Source: Pseudomonadota bacterium
Lineage (GTDB): Bacteria; Pseudomonadota; Gammaproteobacteria; Xanthomonadales; Rhodanobacteraceae
Length of the DNA stretch: 46,611 bases
Direction of reading: 5' to 3'
Assembly: GCA_023388255.1 (NCBI GenBank)
Contig: JAEWGO010000017.1
Span: forward strand, 1 to 46,611
Shown here in pieces: positions 24,688 to 32,709 of the stretch. The notes beneath the pieces are model-generated. The model was not told where the DNA came from and searched no databases. It worked only from the letters and a program-made list of their open reading frames with translations. The translations under genes and the position numbers were made by a program. How positions within the stretch are numbered: position 1 is the first letter of the stretch; each line of letters starts with the position of its first letter.

Positions 24688-25860
24688 GTGGCCTTGCGAT
24701 TGCGCCACGTGCTCGGGTTCGGCCTTGCGATGTTTCTTGCGCTCGGCCGCGTCGCCGCGCAGGAACCGGACGAGGCGCAACGCGTGGCACAGGAGAAGGA
24801 GGCCGCGCGCAAGCTCGATGCCGTGCGCGGCGAGATCAAGACGCTGACCGAACAGCAGCGCGCGACGGCTGGCGAACGCGGCGAGGCCGCGCGCAGCCTG
24901 CGCGAACAGGAACTCGCCCTTGCCGCGGTCGCCAAGGACGTGCATGCGCTCGATGACAAGCTCGCCGCGCAGCAGGGCAAACTCGACCAGCTCGACGCGC
25001 AGCGCGCACAACTGGAAACGGCACTGGAATCGCAGCGCGACGCGCTCGGCAAACTGCTGCGCTCGGCCTATGCGCTCGGCCGCAACGAGGAACTTAAGCT
25101 GCTGCTGCAGCAGGACGACGTCGCCACGATCGCGCGCGTGCTCGCCTATCACCACTATTTCCAGCGTGCGCAGCTCGACCAGATCGATCGCCTGCGCGAC
25201 GACCTCAAGCAGCTGGCCGACGTGCAGCAGACGATCCATGCCGCGACCGCCGAGATCAACGCGACACGCGAGGCACGCAGTGGCGAGGGCGCGCGCCTCG
25301 AAGCTTCGCGCGCCGAGCATGCGCAACTCGTCGCCGGCATCGATGCGAAATTGAAGGACCAGGGCGCGCGCATCGCCGCGCTCGGCAAGGACGAGGCCGC
25401 GCTCGGCCAGTTGCTCGAAAAACTGCGCGACGTATTCGCCGACATTCCCAAGCAGTTGACCGGCGAGGAACCGTTCGCGTCCTCGCGCGGCAGGTTGGCG
25501 TGGCCGCTGCAGGGCAAGCTCGTGCGCGCGTTCGGCGGCGCCGACGAGTCCGGCCGCAAGAACAGCGGCGTATTGATTGCGGCGAAGCCGGGCAGTGCGG
25601 TGCATGCGATCTCGCACGGCCGTGTCGCGTTCGCCGACTGGCTGCGTGGCTACGGCCTGATGATCATCGTCGATCACGGCGATGGCTATCTCAGCCTGTA
25701 CGGCGGCAACGAAACCCTGCTCAAGGACGTCGGCGACTGGGTCGATGCCGGCACCTCGATCGCGACCAGCGGTGCCAGCGGCGGCCAGAAGACGCCGGGC
25801 CTGTATTTCGAGCTGCGCGTGAAGGGGCAGCCGGTGGATCCACGCGGCTGGCTGCGCTGA
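24688..25860 (+). CDS. envC: Murein hydrolase activator EnvC
   Basis: A 390-aa periplasmic protein: signal peptide (cleavage after about residue 24, VAA-QEP), a long coiled coil (about 28-255) and a C-terminal LytM/M23 domain (about 275-388). As in E. coli EnvC the LytM site is degenerate: where active M23 peptidases have His and Asp ligands this protein has KNSGVLIAA, so it should activate amidases (AmiA/AmiB type) rather than cut peptidoglycan. GYGLMIIVDHGDGYLSLYGGN and PGLYFELRVKGQPVDPRGWL match EnvC closely. The GTG start abuts the gpmI stop; gpmI-envC-ctpA order is common. Confidence 0.92.
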   Translation: MALRLRHVLGFGLAMFLALGRVAAQEPDEAQRVAQEKEAARKLDAVRGEIKTLTEQQRATAGERGEAARSLREQELALAAVAKDVHALDDKLAAQQGKLDQLDAQRAQLETALESQRDALGKLLRSAYALGRNEELKLLLQQDDVATIARVLAYHHYFQRAQLDQIDRLRDDLKQLADVQQTIHAATAEINATREARSGEGARLEASRAEHAQLVAGIDAKLKDQGARIAALGKDEAALGQLLEKLRDVFADIPKQLTGEEPFASSRGRLAWPLQGKLVRAFGGADESGRKNSGVLIAAKPGSAVHAISHGRVAFADWLRGYGLMIIVDHGDGYLSLYGGNETLLKDVGDWVDAGTSIATSGASGGQKTPGLYFELRVKGQPVDPRGWLR

Positions 25861-25943
25861 ACGTTGCGCGCGGCACACGGTCCGATGCTGCGGCGAGGCT
25901 GCGCACGACGCATTACACTCGCTCTGTCCCCATGAGGTGTCCG

Positions 25944-27338
25944 ATGTCCATGCGTCCGCTCGTTCCGCTCCTGTTCGCCGTGGCCAGTACGCTGGCGTTC
26001 GCCGCCGACGCGCCGCCGGTCGTTCACGCGCCGCCGGCGGGCGACGCCGATGCATCGCCAGCGGCACCGACGACCGAGCATCCGGCGAAGGCGATGAAAA
26101 AGGACAGCGTCGACCTGCAGGACCTGCGCGCGTTCACCGCGGTCTACAGCCTCGTCAAGCAGGCCTATGTCGACGACGTCGACGACCATCGCCTGATGCA
26201 GGCGGCCATCCGCGGCCTGCTCGCCGGCCTCGATCCGCACAGCGAATACCTCGGCAAGGAACAGATCGAGAATCTCACCGAAGACACCACCGGCAGCTAT
26301 GCCGGCCTCGGCGTCGAGGTCGTGCAGGTCGACGGCACCTTGCGCGTGATATCGCCGATCGACGGTTCGCCGGCTGAGCGCGCCGGCGTCAAGGCCGGCG
26401 ACACCGTGCTGCGCATCGACGGCAAGCCGGTGCAGTCCGACGACCTCGACGGCGCGATCGCGCAGTTGCGCGGAAACCCCGGTACGCCGATCACGCTGAC
26501 CGTGCTGCACGAGAAGCAGAGCACGCCGGTCGACATCACGATGAAGCGCGAGGTGATCCGCGTCGCCAGCGTGCGCGGTCGACTGCTCGAACCCGGCTAC
26601 GCGTACCTGCGCGTCAGCCAGTTCCAGGCCGAAACCGGCGGCCAGTTGCGCAAGCGCATCGAACGCCTGCAGGCCGACAACAAGACGCCGCTGCGCGGTG
26701 CCGTGCTCGACCTGCGCAGCAATCCCGGCGGCCTGCTCACTTCGGCGGTCGAGATCAGCGACGAATTCCTCGACAGCGGCGTGATCGTGACCACGCGCGG
26801 GCGCCTGAAGGAATCGGACCTGAGCTTCCGCGCGACGCCGGGCGACCTGCTCAACGGCGCGCCGCTGGTCGTGCTGGTCGACAACGGCACCGCATCCGCC
26901 GCCGAGATCGTCGCCGGCGCATTGAAGGACAACCACCGCGCGCTGCTGATGGGCCGCCGCACGTTCGGCAAGGGCTCGGTGCAGACCGTGCTGCCGCTCG
27001 ACGCCGAGCACGCGGTGAAACTCACCACCGCGCGCTACTACACACCGAGCGGCATCTCGATCCAGGCCGCCGGCATCCAGCCCGACATCGCACTGGCCGA
27101 TCTCGCGCTGAGCCAGCGCGACACCGAACCGTCGCTGTCGATCGGCGAACGCGACCTGCGCAACCATCTCAAGGGCGCCGACGAAACGACCGATCCGGAT
27201 GCGCCCGCGAACACGACGACCAATCGCGGCGTGCCGCAGGATTACGCGCTGAACGAAGCGCTGAATGCGCTGAAGGCGCTGGCGTTGCGCAAGCCGGCGG
27301 TGGCGCCGTTGCCGAACGAGAACAAGAAAGCCGATTGA
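25944..27338 (+). CDS. ctpA: Carboxy-terminal processing protease, S41 family
   Basis: A 464-aa periplasmic serine protease. Signal peptide MSMRPLVPLLFAVASTLAFA, an N-terminal helical segment (about 55-110), a PDZ domain (about 120-205, GLGVEVVQVDGTLRVISPI and GVKAGDTVLRIDG), then the S41 core with catalytic Ser318 in DNGTASAAEI and general base Lys343 in TFGKGSVQ. Such proteases process C-termini and control peptidoglycan hydrolases, consistent with its place behind envC. In-frame ATGs exist at 25932, 25944 and 25950; GAGGTG (25935-25940) favours 25950 or 25944. The C-terminus is Asp/Thr-rich and flexible. Confidence 0.93.
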   Translation: MSMRPLVPLLFAVASTLAFAADAPPVVHAPPAGDADASPAAPTTEHPAKAMKKDSVDLQDLRAFTAVYSLVKQAYVDDVDDHRLMQAAIRGLLAGLDPHSEYLGKEQIENLTEDTTGSYAGLGVEVVQVDGTLRVISPIDGSPAERAGVKAGDTVLRIDGKPVQSDDLDGAIAQLRGNPGTPITLTVLHEKQSTPVDITMKREVIRVASVRGRLLEPGYAYLRVSQFQAETGGQLRKRIERLQADNKTPLRGAVLDLRSNPGGLLTSAVEISDEFLDSGVIVTTRGRLKESDLSFRATPGDLLNGAPLVVLVDNGTASAAEIVAGALKDNHRALLMGRRTFGKGSVQTVLPLDAEHAVKLTTARYYTPSGISIQAAGIQPDIALADLALSQRDTEPSLSIGERDLRNHLKGADETTDPDAPANTTTNRGVPQDYALNEALNALKALALRKPAVAPLPNENKKAD

Positions 27339-27659
27339 GCGGTTTCGTGAGGCGCGCGTTGCAGTCACGATCACTCGTTGGGCAAGCGCGTTCAACGGAG
27401 GAATCCTTCTCCCGTCGGGAGAAGGTGCCGGCAGGCAGATGAGGGAAAGGCGCCGCGCCGCTCGCAGCGCATCGCCACTCGTCAGCGTATTTCCCCCATT
27501 CTGCCGTGGCACGCTCGAGAACGGCAGGCGGCCGCGGTCCGCCGTCGCGAGAACACGCCCGCAGGAACTTCGGCATCGCCGGTCGAGTCGAATCGGCGTT
27601 CAAGAACATCCATCCTGTCGTTGTCGAGATCGCGCCAATCGCCGTTCGAGGAGGATCCA
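27339..27659. other. 321-bp intergenic interval with REP-like hairpin
   Basis: Contains the REP-like hairpin at 27405-27425 and otherwise nothing recognisable. The ORFs that cross this stretch are high-GC shadows with no domain pattern. The last bases hold the strong GAGGAGGA ribosome-binding site of the next gene. Confidence 0.55.
27405..27425. repeat. REP-like hairpin (variant copy)
   Basis: CCTTCTCCCG (27405-27414), T, CGGGAGAAGG (27416-27425): a perfect 10-bp inverted repeat followed by TGCCGGCAGGCAGATGAGGG. It is the CCTTCTCCCG branch of the same type of element as copies 1 and 2, located after ctpA. Confidence 0.65.
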
Positions 27660-28061
27660 ATGCGTCGTTCCCTGCGAGGTTCGCTGTTAGTTGTTTGGGG
27701 GTTTGTCGCGGGTATCGCCGCGGCCTTTGTCGGCAACTCGATCGCGGCTTCCAGTGGCGTGGCGAAGGAGACATCCGGCCACGCCTACACAGTTTCGATC
27801 GACGAGATCAGGCAGAACCTCGTCTTCGCCGACGAGTTCGTCGACAGCTATGCACGCACCGTCACGCTGTCGGACGGCACGAAGCGCAGCATCGCGTTGC
27901 GGCCGGTGATCAGGGATGGGCGCGAGGTGCTGGAGTTGACCGATTCAACGGACGATGGCGTGAACCACAGCTACATGGGGCCGAACGGAACGACGACGAA
28001 CGGCAAGCTGATGGTCAACGTCAAGGATCTCACCGCGCTCAAAGCCGCGTTCAATCGATAG
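27660..28061 (+). CDS. Signal-anchored hypothetical protein
   Basis: A 133-aa protein with an N-terminal basic patch and hydrophobic segment (SLLVVWGFVAGIAAAFVGNSIAAS, residues 8-31) that could be a signal peptide or anchor. The rest is soluble and extracytoplasmic (TVSIDEIRQNLVFADEFVDSY, TVTLSDGTKRSIALRPVI, VNVKDLTALKAAF). I recognise no family. The start ATG 27660 has a textbook Shine-Dalgarno, AGGAGG at 27649-27654. It lies 112 bp upstream of a signal peptidase gene on the same strand and may be its partner or substrate (inference only). Confidence 0.7.
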   Translation: MRRSLRGSLLVVWGFVAGIAAAFVGNSIAASSGVAKETSGHAYTVSIDEIRQNLVFADEFVDSYARTVTLSDGTKRSIALRPVIRDGREVLELTDSTDDGVNHSYMGPNGTTTNGKLMVNVKDLTALKAAFNR

Positions 28062-28173
28062 ACGTGCGGCCAGCGATCGTCGCAACAGGGCGTCGCGTTC
28101 CGAGACGTCGGATTCAGCATCGACTGCCGACGCGGACGCCGTGTCACCTCAATCTTGCGAAGGGGAATGTCGG

Positions 28174-28845
28174 ATGAAAAACTACCTGCGCGGCAACCTG
28201 CGTTTCATCGCTTTCCTGCTGATGCTCGGCTTCGTGCGCACTGCGGTGGCGGACTGGAATCCGGTTCCATCCGGCTCGATGCGGCCGACGATCCTTGAAG
28301 GCGATGTCGTGTTCGTGAACCGGCTTGCGTTCGATGTGAAAGTGCCGCTGACCGACGTGATCGTCGCGCATACCGGCGCACCGAAGCGCGGCGACATCGT
28401 CACCTTCACGCGGCCGGGCGATGACATGCGCTTGATCAAGCGCATCGCTGCGGTGCCGGGCGACACGGTCGAGATGCGCGACAACCGGCTGACGATCAAT
28501 GGCGCGGCGATCGACTACGCGCCGCTCGGCAAGGTCGTCGAGACACTGGCGCCCGGCCGCGGTGTCGATGCCGAGCGCGTGCGCGAGAGATTCGGTAGCG
28601 ACGCGCATACGATCCAGTGGCTGTCGCATGTCGCTTCGCGCTCGAGCTTCGCGCCGATGGTCATTCCGCCCGGCCAGTATCTGATGCTCGGCGACAATCG
28701 CGATGACAGCGAGGATTCGCGCTACTTCGGCTTGATCCCGCGCGAACGCCTGATCGGCCGCGCCGAGCGCGTGCTGGTTTCGGCCGACATCAAGGATGGC
28801 TGGCAGCTGCGCCTGGCGCGCTTCGGTTCGAGCCTGTATCGCTAG
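28174..28845 (+). CDS. lepB: Signal peptidase I (S26A), compact single-helix form
   Basis: A 223-aa membrane serine protease that removes signal peptides from exported proteins. One N-terminal membrane helix (residues 10-26), catalytic Ser35 in VPSGSMRPTI, general base Lys89 in LIKRIAAVPGD, and box E GDNRDDSEDSRYFG near residue 175. E. coli LepB has two helices and ~324 residues, so this is a shorter form, possibly a second, dedicated signal peptidase next to a housekeeping copy elsewhere. Start ATG 28174, with AAGGGGA upstream. Convergent with the DUF1820 gene. Confidence 0.92.
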   Translation: MKNYLRGNLRFIAFLLMLGFVRTAVADWNPVPSGSMRPTILEGDVVFVNRLAFDVKVPLTDVIVAHTGAPKRGDIVTFTRPGDDMRLIKRIAAVPGDTVEMRDNRLTINGAAIDYAPLGKVVETLAPGRGVDAERVRERFGSDAHTIQWLSHVASRSSFAPMVIPPGQYLMLGDNRDDSEDSRYFGLIPRERLIGRAERVLVSADIKDGWQLRLARFGSSLYR

Positions 28846-28884
28846 CGCCGGGCGGTCGCGCCCCGGGAATCGTCCGCGCCCGCT

Positions 28885-29205
28885 TCACTTTGGCGGCATG
28901 ATCGGAAACGGCATGATCTTGTCGCCGCTGGCCGCATCGCGGATCGCGAGTGAGCCGCGCTTGGCGACTTCCTCGATGCGCACGATCGCGTGCATCGGCA
29001 GGTGCAGTATCGTGGTGTCCTTGAACTCGTCGCGCAGGCGTTCCTCGGTCGGATCGACGACGAGGCCTTCGCCGGGCGGATCGAACACGAGCTCGCCGAC
29101 TTCGGTGAATCCCCACAGCGCGCTCGATGCGACGTGTCGCGCATGGAGTTCGATGCTCTTGCCCTGCGAGAGGAAGGTGACCTTGTAGAGTTTCGTCTTG
29201 CGCAT
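28885..29205 (-). CDS. DUF1820 family protein
   Basis: A 106-aa soluble protein that matches DUF1820 along its length: KLYKVTFLSQGKSIELHARHV at the start, GFTEVGELVFDP, then EERLRDEFKDTTILHLPMHAIVRIEEVAKRG, where the Leu-Pro-Met-His-Ala-Ile-x-R-I stretch is a family landmark. The family is conserved in Gammaproteobacteria with no known function. It lies downstream of the rhomboid gene on the same strand, separated by a heptanucleotide repeat hairpin. Confidence 0.88.
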   Translation of the reverse strand: MRKTKLYKVTFLSQGKSIELHARHVASSALWGFTEVGELVFDPPGEGLVVDPTEERLRDEFKDTTILHLPMHAIVRIEEVAKRGSLAIRDAASGDKIMPFPIMPPK

Positions 29206-29216
29206 TGATGGGCCGT

Positions 29217-29309
29217 GATTGGTGATTGGTGATTGGTGATTCGTGATTGGTGAATAACAAGGCGGAGCGTCGGAGCGGGCTTTGTCGAATCACCAATCAC
29301 CAATCACCA
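29217..29309. repeat. GATTGGT tandem repeat with inverted copy
   Basis: Five tandem 7-bp units (four GATTGGT and one GATTCGT, 29217-29251) face three inverted partial units (AATCACC type, 29287-29309) across about 35 bp. RNA of either strand can fold into a long register-shifting hairpin. The copy number suggests slippage. It occupies the gap between the rhomboid gene stop and the DUF1820 start. Confidence 0.8.
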
Positions 29310-29313
29310 TCCC

Positions 29314-29997
29314 TCAGTTCCTCAGCCGCCGCGCCACCGCCGGCTTCGACAGCAGCGCCAGCACGATGCCGATCAGGAAGCCGGCGATGTGCGTCCACCA
29401 CGCGACCGCGCCGAAGGCCGGGCCGACGTAGGTGAACAACAACTGCAGTGCAGCCCAGAAACCGATCAACAATGGCGCCGGGATGCGCACGAATTCAAGG
29501 AACACGCCAAGCGGCAGCACGAGACCGAGGCGCGCGCGCGGGAACAGCGCGAGGTAGGCGCCGACGACGGCCGAGACCGCGCCGCTGGAGCCGATGATCG
29601 GCGCATTGGTGCCTGCCAGAGTGAACGCGCCGACGAGGTTGGCCAGCGCGCCGCCGATCACGAACAAGGCGAGGAAGCGGCGCGAGCCGAGCGCGCGTTC
29701 GGCCGACACGCCGAACACGACAAGGAACAGCAGGTTGCCGGTCAGGTGCAGCCAGTCGGCATGGATGAAGATCGCGCTGACCAGCCGCGCTGCGCGCAAC
29801 TCGGTGAGCTGCTGCAACCACGGCGCATTCGCGTCGAGCAGGGTCGAGGGCACCGTGCCCCAGCGCGACAACAGGCCAAGGCGCTGCGGCAGCGGCATTG
29901 TCGCCAGCCAGAGGAACACCACCACGCAGGTGGCAACGATCAGCAAGGTCGCCCAAGGCGGTCCCGGCTTGCGTCGGCTCGGCAGCTGGACGAACAC
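29314..29997 (-). CDS. Rhomboid intramembrane serine protease
   Basis: A 227-aa protein with six to seven membrane helices. The catalytic GSSG motif puts nucleophile Ser138 in NAPIIGSSGAVSAVVGAY; partner His203 lies in WWTHIAGFLIG; the oxyanion pair His84 and Asn88 is in HLTGNLLFL. It should cleave transmembrane helices within the inner membrane. The frame runs to 30234 but those residues overlap gspB and are Arg-rich shadow; GTG 29997 gives the family length and follows the gspB stop by 14 nt, so the two are likely co-transcribed. Confidence 0.92.
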   Translation of the reverse strand: MFVQLPSRRKPGPPWATLLIVATCVVVFLWLATMPLPQRLGLLSRWGTVPSTLLDANAPWLQQLTELRAARLVSAIFIHADWLHLTGNLLFLVVFGVSAERALGSRRFLALFVIGGALANLVGAFTLAGTNAPIIGSSGAVSAVVGAYLALFPRARLGLVLPLGVFLEFVRIPAPLLIGFWAALQLLFTYVGPAFGAVAWWTHIAGFLIGIVLALLSKPAVARRLRN

Positions 29998-30011
29998 GGC
30001 GCCCCGTGCGC

Positions 30012-30896
30012 TCAGCGCCCGTCGCGCGGATACACGAAACGCCGACCCTTGAACTCGAGCACCATGCCGTCCGGGCGGATCTCGCGCAGGACGACGCCGT
30101 CGCCGACGGTATCGCCTTCGACGTGGCGCTCGCCCTTGATGACGACGAAGCGGTCGTGCGGATCGCCTGAATACACGTGCATGGTCAGACTCAGCTCGGG
30201 CAGGTCCTTGCGCGTCGCATAGGGCAGTTCCCACACCGACGGCAGCGCCGGTTGCTGTGGCTTGGGCGGAGCGGCTGGTGCCGGTGTCGGTGCGGGCGTC
30301 GGCACGACAGGCGCGTCGACGATGGCTGGCGCAGTCGCTGGCTTCGGTGCCATTGCTGTGCCGGGAGTGGATGTGGGCGCCGTTGCCGCCGGTGGCGGCG
30401 TGGCTGCAGGTTTGGGCGCTGGTGCAGCAGCCGGCGCAGTCGCGACCGGCTTCACGCCCGGCGTCACCGCGGTTGGTGTCACCGGATGTCGCTGCGCCAG
30501 TGCGGGCGGCGCTTCCGTCTGCAGGCGCGCGGCCGGATTCGTGCTGCGTGGTCGGTCGGGCGGTGCGACGGGCGCGTCGACGTTTCTCGCGTTGGCCACG
30601 GCGGCGGCGCGATCGTTGTGGATCGGGGCAGCCGATGCCGGTGTCCGTGCCGCTGGCGCATGCGCCGGTGCGGGGGCGGCATCAGTCGGACCCGCCGCGA
30701 GCGGCGTGTCGGCGCCGTTGTCCGGCGTGCGCGACAGCCACCAGCCGGCGCCGAGCGCGAGCACGATCAGCGCGCCGAACAGTGGCAGAAAGCTGCGCTT
30801 GCGGCGCGTGGTCAGCATCGGCGAACCGAGCGTCGGCGCCTCGCCGAGGCGGCGCTGCTGTTCGGACTTCTTCAGGGCTTCGAGAATCAACGACAT
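30012..30896 (-). CDS. gspB: General secretion pathway protein B (GspB)
   Basis: A 294-aa bitopic inner-membrane protein. It starts with the conserved cytosolic MSLILEALKKSEQQRRLG, has one helix at about residues 36-55, a long Ala/Pro/Thr-rich periplasmic linker (about 60-210), and the C-terminal T2SSB domain (SLTMHVYSGDPHDRFVVIKGERHVEGD, then LREIRPDGMVLEFKGRRFVYPRDGR). With GspA (ExeA) it is thought to make room in peptidoglycan for assembly of the type II secretin. It is downstream of gspA here (73-bp gap); no other T2SS genes are in the window. Confidence 0.92.
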   Translation of the reverse strand: MSLILEALKKSEQQRRLGEAPTLGSPMLTTRRKRSFLPLFGALIVLALGAGWWLSRTPDNGADTPLAAGPTDAAPAPAHAPAARTPASAAPIHNDRAAAVANARNVDAPVAPPDRPRSTNPAARLQTEAPPALAQRHPVTPTAVTPGVKPVATAPAAAPAPKPAATPPPAATAPTSTPGTAMAPKPATAPAIVDAPVVPTPAPTPAPAAPPKPQQPALPSVWELPYATRKDLPELSLTMHVYSGDPHDRFVVIKGERHVEGDTVGDGVVLREIRPDGMVLEFKGRRFVYPRDGR

Positions 30897-30969
30897 TGCA
30901 TTTCCTGACGGCGGCGGCCGGATGTGTGCGGCATGCCCGCGAGGGTGGGGGACGGCGTGCGACGGATCA

Positions 30970-32565
30970 TCATTCCACCGTGCGCGCGAGGTGCGGGCCG
31001 GCATCGTCGAGCGCCGACAGGGCAAACAAGGTTTCCGGTCCTACGATGCCATCGGCCTTGATGCCGTAGGCCTGCTGCAACTTGCGCACGCGATCTTCCA
31101 GCGCCGCGTCGAACGTCGCCGCGTGCGCCTTGGCGGACGGGCCATTGTCGAACGTGGCGAGACGATCCATCGCCCAGGCAACTCCGGCACCGTTGTCGCC
31201 GCGCTTGAGGTTCGCCGGCGCGTCGGCCGGCAGGCGCCACAGCGCGATGAAATCGCCGGACCAGACCTTCGACAGCGAATCGCGCAAAGGTTCATAGCGC
31301 GCCCCGGCGAGATCGAGCCGCACCAGGCGCTTGCCGACACCCTGCAGCAGCGCATAGGCCGGCTTCTCCGCGCTGCCGAGCAGCAGGATCAAGGGGCGAT
31401 CGAAACGCGCGAGCTGGTCCAAAGTGGCATGGCCGCGCAGGCACGCGATGCCGGCGCCGATGCTGGCCGGGCAACGGCTGGCGTCGCGAACGGAGATCTG
31501 GTCGGCATCGACCTGCCAGCGTGCGAGCAGCTGGGTATAGGCATTGAGTTCGCTGTCCGGCACTTCGGCCAGGCGCGCCTGCAGGCGCTGCATCTCGACA
31601 TCCGGCGCAGGTGTCGCCGTTGCGACCGCGATCGGCGCTGGCGGCAGCGTGTTGCGGCGTGCCTGCCACCAGAAGGCGCCGCCGGCAATGGCCAGCAGCA
31701 GCATGGCAGCCGCGGCCCAGCGGCCATAGCGATGCAACCAGTAGCGAGCGGTGCCGGGCAGCGCCTCGTCGGCGGCGCGGTTGACGAGGCGCTCGCCGAG
31801 GCTGTCCTGCTCGCGCGCGAAGCCGGCCATCAATGCGCGATCGGCGATGATGTTGACCAGCCGCGGGATGCCGCCCGAGCGCTGGTACAGCGCCTTCAGA
31901 CCGAGTCGCGAGAACGGGATGCGCTTGCAGCCGGCGACCGCCATGCGATGGCGCACGTAGGTCTCGGTCTCGGCCGCGTCGAGTGGCGTCAGGTGGTAAC
32001 GCGCGGTGATGCGTTGGCTGAGCTGGCGCAGCTCGGGGCGGTCCAGCATCTCGCGCAGTTCCGGCTGGCCGAGCAGGATGATCTGCAGCAGCTTCTGCGT
32101 CGGCGTTTCGAGGTTGGTCAGCAGTCGCACCTGCTCCAGCGCATCGATCGACAGGTTCTGCGCCTCGTCGACGATCAGCACCACGCGCAGGCCTTGCGCG
32201 TAGGCGTCGAGCAGGAACGCGTTCAATACATCGGTCAGCGCCTTCAGGCTGCCGCGCTTCCCGGCGATATCGAGCTTGAGCTCCTCGCAGACGGTTTCGA
32301 CCAGTTCGACCGGCGACAACTTGGGATTGAGCACCAGCGCGACACGGGTGTTCTCCGGCAGTTGCTCCAGCAGCAGCCGGCACAGCGTGGTCTTGCCGGT
32401 GCCGACCTCGCCGGTCAATTGCACGAAGCCACCGCTGCCGCCCTTGCCGATGCCGTACAGCAGGTGCGCGAGCGCATCCCGGTGCCGTTCGGACAGGAAG
32501 ACGTAGCGGGGGTCCGGCGTGATCGAGAAAGGCGCCTCGCGCAGGCCGTAATACTCAAGATACAT
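30970..32565 (-). CDS. exeA: GspA/ExeA-type AAA ATPase with peptidoglycan-binding domain
   Basis: A 531-aa protein. N-terminal AAA module: MYLEYYGLREAPFSITPDP opening, Walker A GEVGTGKTT (52-60), Walker B VVLIVDEAQ (128-136), ending near residue 265. One membrane helix follows at about 281-299 (AAAAMLLLAIAGGAFWW). A periplasmic part carries a C-terminal PG_binding_1 segment (LEDRVRKLQQAYGIKADGIVGPETLFAL, about 485-512). Aeromonas ExeA uses this layout to remodel peptidoglycan for secretin insertion together with ExeB/GspB, encoded next. A CRP/Clp-like site lies ~95 nt upstream of the start codon. Confidence 0.93.
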   Translation of the reverse strand: MYLEYYGLREAPFSITPDPRYVFLSERHRDALAHLLYGIGKGGSGGFVQLTGEVGTGKTTLCRLLLEQLPENTRVALVLNPKLSPVELVETVCEELKLDIAGKRGSLKALTDVLNAFLLDAYAQGLRVVLIVDEAQNLSIDALEQVRLLTNLETPTQKLLQIILLGQPELREMLDRPELRQLSQRITARYHLTPLDAAETETYVRHRMAVAGCKRIPFSRLGLKALYQRSGGIPRLVNIIADRALMAGFAREQDSLGERLVNRAADEALPGTARYWLHRYGRWAAAAMLLLAIAGGAFWWQARRNTLPPAPIAVATATPAPDVEMQRLQARLAEVPDSELNAYTQLLARWQVDADQISVRDASRCPASIGAGIACLRGHATLDQLARFDRPLILLLGSAEKPAYALLQGVGKRLVRLDLAGARYEPLRDSLSKVWSGDFIALWRLPADAPANLKRGDNGAGVAWAMDRLATFDNGPSAKAHAATFDAALEDRVRKLQQAYGIKADGIVGPETLFALSALDDAGPHLARTVE

Positions 32566-32652
32566 GCGGCTACTTTACCCGACGCGGCCGGATGGCCGTT
32601 GGATTCGAACGCGCTGCGGTGACGGGGTTCCAGCCCGCAGGAGCGTGCAAAG

Positions 32653-32668
32653 CGTGATTCGTATCACA
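32653..32668 (-). promoter_or_regulatory. CRP/Clp-like binding site upstream of exeA-gspB
   Basis: On the minus strand the sequence reads TGTGA-TACGAA-TCACG, matching the CRP consensus TGTGA-N6-TCACA at 9 of 10 core positions. It is centred about 95 nt upstream of the exeA start codon. CRP-family regulators, including the xanthomonad Clp, recognise this palindrome and control secretion and secreted enzymes in Xanthomonas. No clear promoter was seen between the site and the gene. Confidence 0.5.
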
Positions 32669-32709
32669 TTTCGTGCGGTGGAAACGCGGGAACCGAGGCC
32701 GCCGCGCGT

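Noticed and set aside
30262..32622. A 786-aa plus-strand frame antisense to exeA and gspB
   Set aside because: Gly/Ala/Arg-rich composition mirrors the Pro/Ala linker of gspB; no recognisable domain.
32590..32640. TTCGAATCC on the minus strand, reminiscent of a tRNA T-arm
   Set aside because: The flanking bases do not form a T-stem and no D-arm or anticodon arm fits.
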